Assembly (NCBI RefSeq): GCF_002163855.1
Contig: NZ_CP019332.1
Location: 471,213-535,212, forward strand
Length of the DNA stretch: 64,000 nucleotides
DNA from: Winogradskyella sp. PC-19
GTDB lineage: Bacteria > Bacteroidota > Bacteroidia > Flavobacteriales > Flavobacteriaceae
Reading direction: 5' to 3'
The notes under the pieces are model-generated. The model searched no databases and was not told the origin of the DNA. It worked only from the letters and a program-made list of their open reading frames with translations. Position 1 is the stretch's first letter. Each line of letters opens with the position of its first letter. The position numbers and the translations under genes were made by a program. Positions 61,859 through 64,000 of this stretch are shown here, piece after piece.

Positions 61859-64000
61859 ATGATTAGTATACATCAGAAGACTTTAGATGATTTAGAGTTC
61901 GGTACAGTCCAATCTCAATTAAGTGAACATTGCATCACTAATTTAGGTAAAGAAGCTGCACTTGCTGTGATGCCATTTTCTGATGTCGAAATTCTTAAAA
62001 GAGAACTCTCTTATACCAACGAATATTTGTCTTCTTTTGACAACGATAACCGCATTCCTAATCATGGGTTTGAAGCCTTGACTAAAGAAATCAAACTTTT
62101 AAATATTGAAAACACATATTTAGAAGTCCAAAGTTTGCAAAAGATTGTAAGTACATCATTAACTGTAAACACGATTTTAAAATTCTTAGAAAAATTCAAA
62201 GAATATTATCATAATCTTCATCAATTATCAAGCCCTATTGAACACAATACGACTATAATAGAGCAAGTTGATGCAGTAGTAGACCGTTTTGGAGATATCA
62301 AAGACAATGCGTCGCCAGCACTTTCAGTTTTACGAAAGTCAATTACTAGCTTAAGGACTAAAATAAATACAAGTTTTTCTTCAGCATTAAATAAGTATCA
62401 TGGGTTAGACTACTTAGATGATATTAGGGAATCTGTAGTAGAAAACAAACGTGTTCTAGCCGTAAAATCTATGTACCGTCGTAAAGTCAAAGGTGCTATT
62501 ATGGGCGGAAGTAAAACAGGAAGTATTGTCTATATCGAACCTGAAACAACTCTGAATTATTCAAGAGAACTTAACAATCTTGAATATGAAGAAAAAGAAG
62601 AAGTCATTAAAATTCTCAAAGAATTAACCGATTACATTCGGTTATTTTTACCCTTACTTGAAAAGTATCAAGAGTTTTTGATAAAAATCGATGTTATTTC
62701 GGCTAAGGCAAAATATGCGCGTAGTATGAATGCTATTCTGCCAGAGATTTCTGAAGAACGTAGTATGTATCTGCGAGATGCTTATCATCCGCTACTCTAT
62801 TTAACGAATACAGAAAAGGGTGAAAAAACATTCCCTCAAACTATAGAATTAGCTGACGATGCTAGAATTATTGTTATCTCTGGACCAAATGCAGGTGGTA
62901 AAAGTATTACCCTAAAGACCGTTGGTCTATTACAAGTTATGCTTCAAAGCGGTATGCTTGTCCCTGTACATGAACGTAGCAAAATGTGTTTGTTTAATAG
63001 AATACTGAGTGATATTGGAGATAACCAATCTATAGAAAATCATCTGAGTACATACAGTTACCGTTTAAAACAAATGAACTACTTTTTAAGAAAATGTAAT
63101 AAAAACACGCTTTTTCTTATAGATGAATTTGGAACAGGTTCTGACCCAGAATTAGGTGGTTCGCTTGCCGAAGCTTTTTTAGAGGTGTTTTATGACCGTA
63201 AAGCTTTTGGTATAATTACAACACATTACTCTAACCTAAAATTATTAGCAAATGAATTACCGTACATGCGTAATGCAAATATGCTATTTAATGAACGTAC
63301 ATTAGAACCGATTTATAAGTTAGTTATTGGACAAGCAGGAAGTTCGTTTACCTTTGAGGTTGCTCAGAAAAATGGTATTCCATATAGTTTAATTAACAAG
63401 GCAAAGAAGAAGATTGAACGAGGTAAAGTAAGATTTGATGCAACAATTGCAAAACTTCAAAAGCAACGTAGTCGACTAGAAAAAACAGAGCAGTCTTTAA
63501 AGCAAAACGAAAAGAAAAAACAAACTGAAGCAGATAAGTTAGAAGAGATAAATAACAAAGTTCAAAAGAAACTCGAAAGCTATCAAGAATTGTACGATAG
63601 CAATCAACGCTTAATTTACTTAGGACAAAAAGTAAATGATTTGGCTGATAAATTTCAGAACAATAACAAGAAGCGTGAGTTAATGGCAGAGTTATTTAGA
63701 TTGGTACAAATAGAAAACTCAAAAAAGAAAAAAGTTTCTGCCAAACAAAAACGGGCTGAAAAAGCCAAAGAAGCTCAAGTAAAAAAGGAAGCTGAAAAGA
63801 AAGTAGACATTATCCGACAAAAGAAGAAGAAAGCAAAACAAAAAGAGAAAGAAAAACCTGCTCCTCCAAAACCAGTTTTAAAAATTGGTGACCGTGTACG
63901 TATGCATGATGGAAGAGCTATTGGAAGTATTGATGATATAGAAAAGAATAAAGCCATTGTAAACTATGGACTTTTCACAACAAATGTAAGTGTAGATTTA
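61859..64000 (+). CDS. mutS2: MutS2-family ATPase (3' end outside window)
   Basis: The frame from ATG 61859 is open for 714 codons to the window edge. It shows the MutS core without the mismatch-recognition domain: helical lever region, then Walker A SGPNAGGKSITLKT (about residue 341), DEFGTGSDPELGGSLAEAFL and TTHYSNLK. A long basic coiled coil follows (about 515-665), and then a KOW-like segment KIGDRVRMHDGRAIGSIDD. MutS2 in other bacteria limits recombination or rescues collided ribosomes; the nuclease Smr domain, if present, lies beyond the window. The start is supported by a TAnnTTTG element 21 bases upstream. Confidence 0.93.
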   Translation, partial: MISIHQKTLDDLEFGTVQSQLSEHCITNLGKEAALAVMPFSDVEILKRELSYTNEYLSSFDNDNRIPNHGFEALTKEIKLLNIENTYLEVQSLQKIVSTSLTVNTILKFLEKFKEYYHNLHQLSSPIEHNTTIIEQVDAVVDRFGDIKDNASPALSVLRKSITSLRTKINTSFSSALNKYHGLDYLDDIRESVVENKRVLAVKSMYRRKVKGAIMGGSKTGSIVYIEPETTLNYSRELNNLEYEEKEEVIKILKELTDYIRLFLPLLEKYQEFLIKIDVISAKAKYARSMNAILPEISEERSMYLRDAYHPLLYLTNTEKGEKTFPQTIELADDARIIVISGPNAGGKSITLKTVGLLQVMLQSGMLVPVHERSKMCLFNRILSDIGDNQSIENHLSTYSYRLKQMNYFLRKCNKNTLFLIDEFGTGSDPELGGSLAEAFLEVFYDRKAFGIITTHYSNLKLLANELPYMRNANMLFNERTLEPIYKLVIGQAGSSFTFEVAQKNGIPYSLINKAKKKIERGKVRFDATIAKLQKQRSRLEKTEQSLKQNEKKKQTEADKLEEINNKVQKKLESYQELYDSNQRLIYLGQKVNDLADKFQNNNKKRELMAELFRLVQIENSKKKKVSAKQKRAEKAKEAQVKKEAEKKVDIIRQKKKKAKQKEKEKPAPPKPVLKIGDRVRMHDGRAIGSIDDIEKNKAIVNYGLFTTNVSVDL

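Noticed and set aside
1-64000. CRISPR array, tRNA, rRNA, transposase or prophage genes
   Set aside because: No regularly spaced direct repeats, cloverleaf, rRNA text, or IS/phage proteins were seen on either strand.

Overview
The window looks like a chromosomal segment of a marine-type member of the Flavobacteriaceae (Bacteroidota). The evidence is the AT-rich base composition, Bacteroidota-type promoters (TTG, about 19-20 bases, TAnnTTTG), weak ribosome binding sites, several type IX secretion (T9SS) substrates with type B gliding-motility C-terminal domains, PorP/SprF-family outer-membrane proteins and many families common in flavobacteria (DUF4251, DUF1835, DUF2452, MutS2). The genus cannot be named from the sequence alone. 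No rRNA, tRNA, CRISPR array, insertion sequence or integrated phage was seen.

Layout. 1-13.3 kb is housekeeping and membrane functions: a DUF72 protein (5' truncated by the window), a hotdog thioesterase, an MscS-type channel, a large zinc metalloprotease, an FAD oxidoreductase, a cold-shock-domain protein, topoisomerase III, an EamA transporter and a DEAH helicase. 13.3-15.3 kb is a small accessory-looking patch with a membrane-anchored HNH protein and the frameshifted remnant of an AAA ATPase. 15.3-16.7 kb holds a Crp/Fnr regulator and a fatty acyl desaturase. 16.7-37.6 kb is dominated by surface and secretion genes. These include a type B T9SS protein with leucine-rich and fibronectin-like repeats, an M13 peptidase and a beta-helix-like exported protein. 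A translationally coupled pair follows: a type B substrate and a PorP/SprF protein fused to a coiled coil and a SPOR-like end. Next comes a 2739-residue SprB-like adhesin followed by a second SprF.

37.6-53.5 kb carries a patatin-like lipase, a TPR adenylate cyclase, an M23/LysM peptidase, a penicillin-acylase-like lipoprotein, a DEAD RNA helicase, a DUF1853 and pseudouridine synthase pair, a second DEAH helicase paralogous to the first, an orphan ExbD, a short terminated unit with two tiny ORFs, and an M19 dipeptidase. 53.5-64 kb has a fused 2-oxoacid dehydrogenase E1, a 2OG-Fe(II) oxygenase, a compact co-directional run (SUI1, DUF1835, nucleoside phosphorylase, small membrane protein, NMT1/THI5-like protein), uracil-DNA glycosylase and the first 714 codons of mutS2.

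The most distinctive content is the T9SS/gliding region. Two substrate plus SprF pairs lie back to back, one of them with a hybrid SprF that could link the outer membrane to the periplasm. The tiny-ORF transcript at 51.7-52.0 kb, the membrane-anchored HNH protein beside a decayed ATPase, and a palindromic repeat at 8.2 kb are the other items most worth a second look. Several start codons were revised because a TAnnTTTG promoter lies at or inside the longest possible reading frame.
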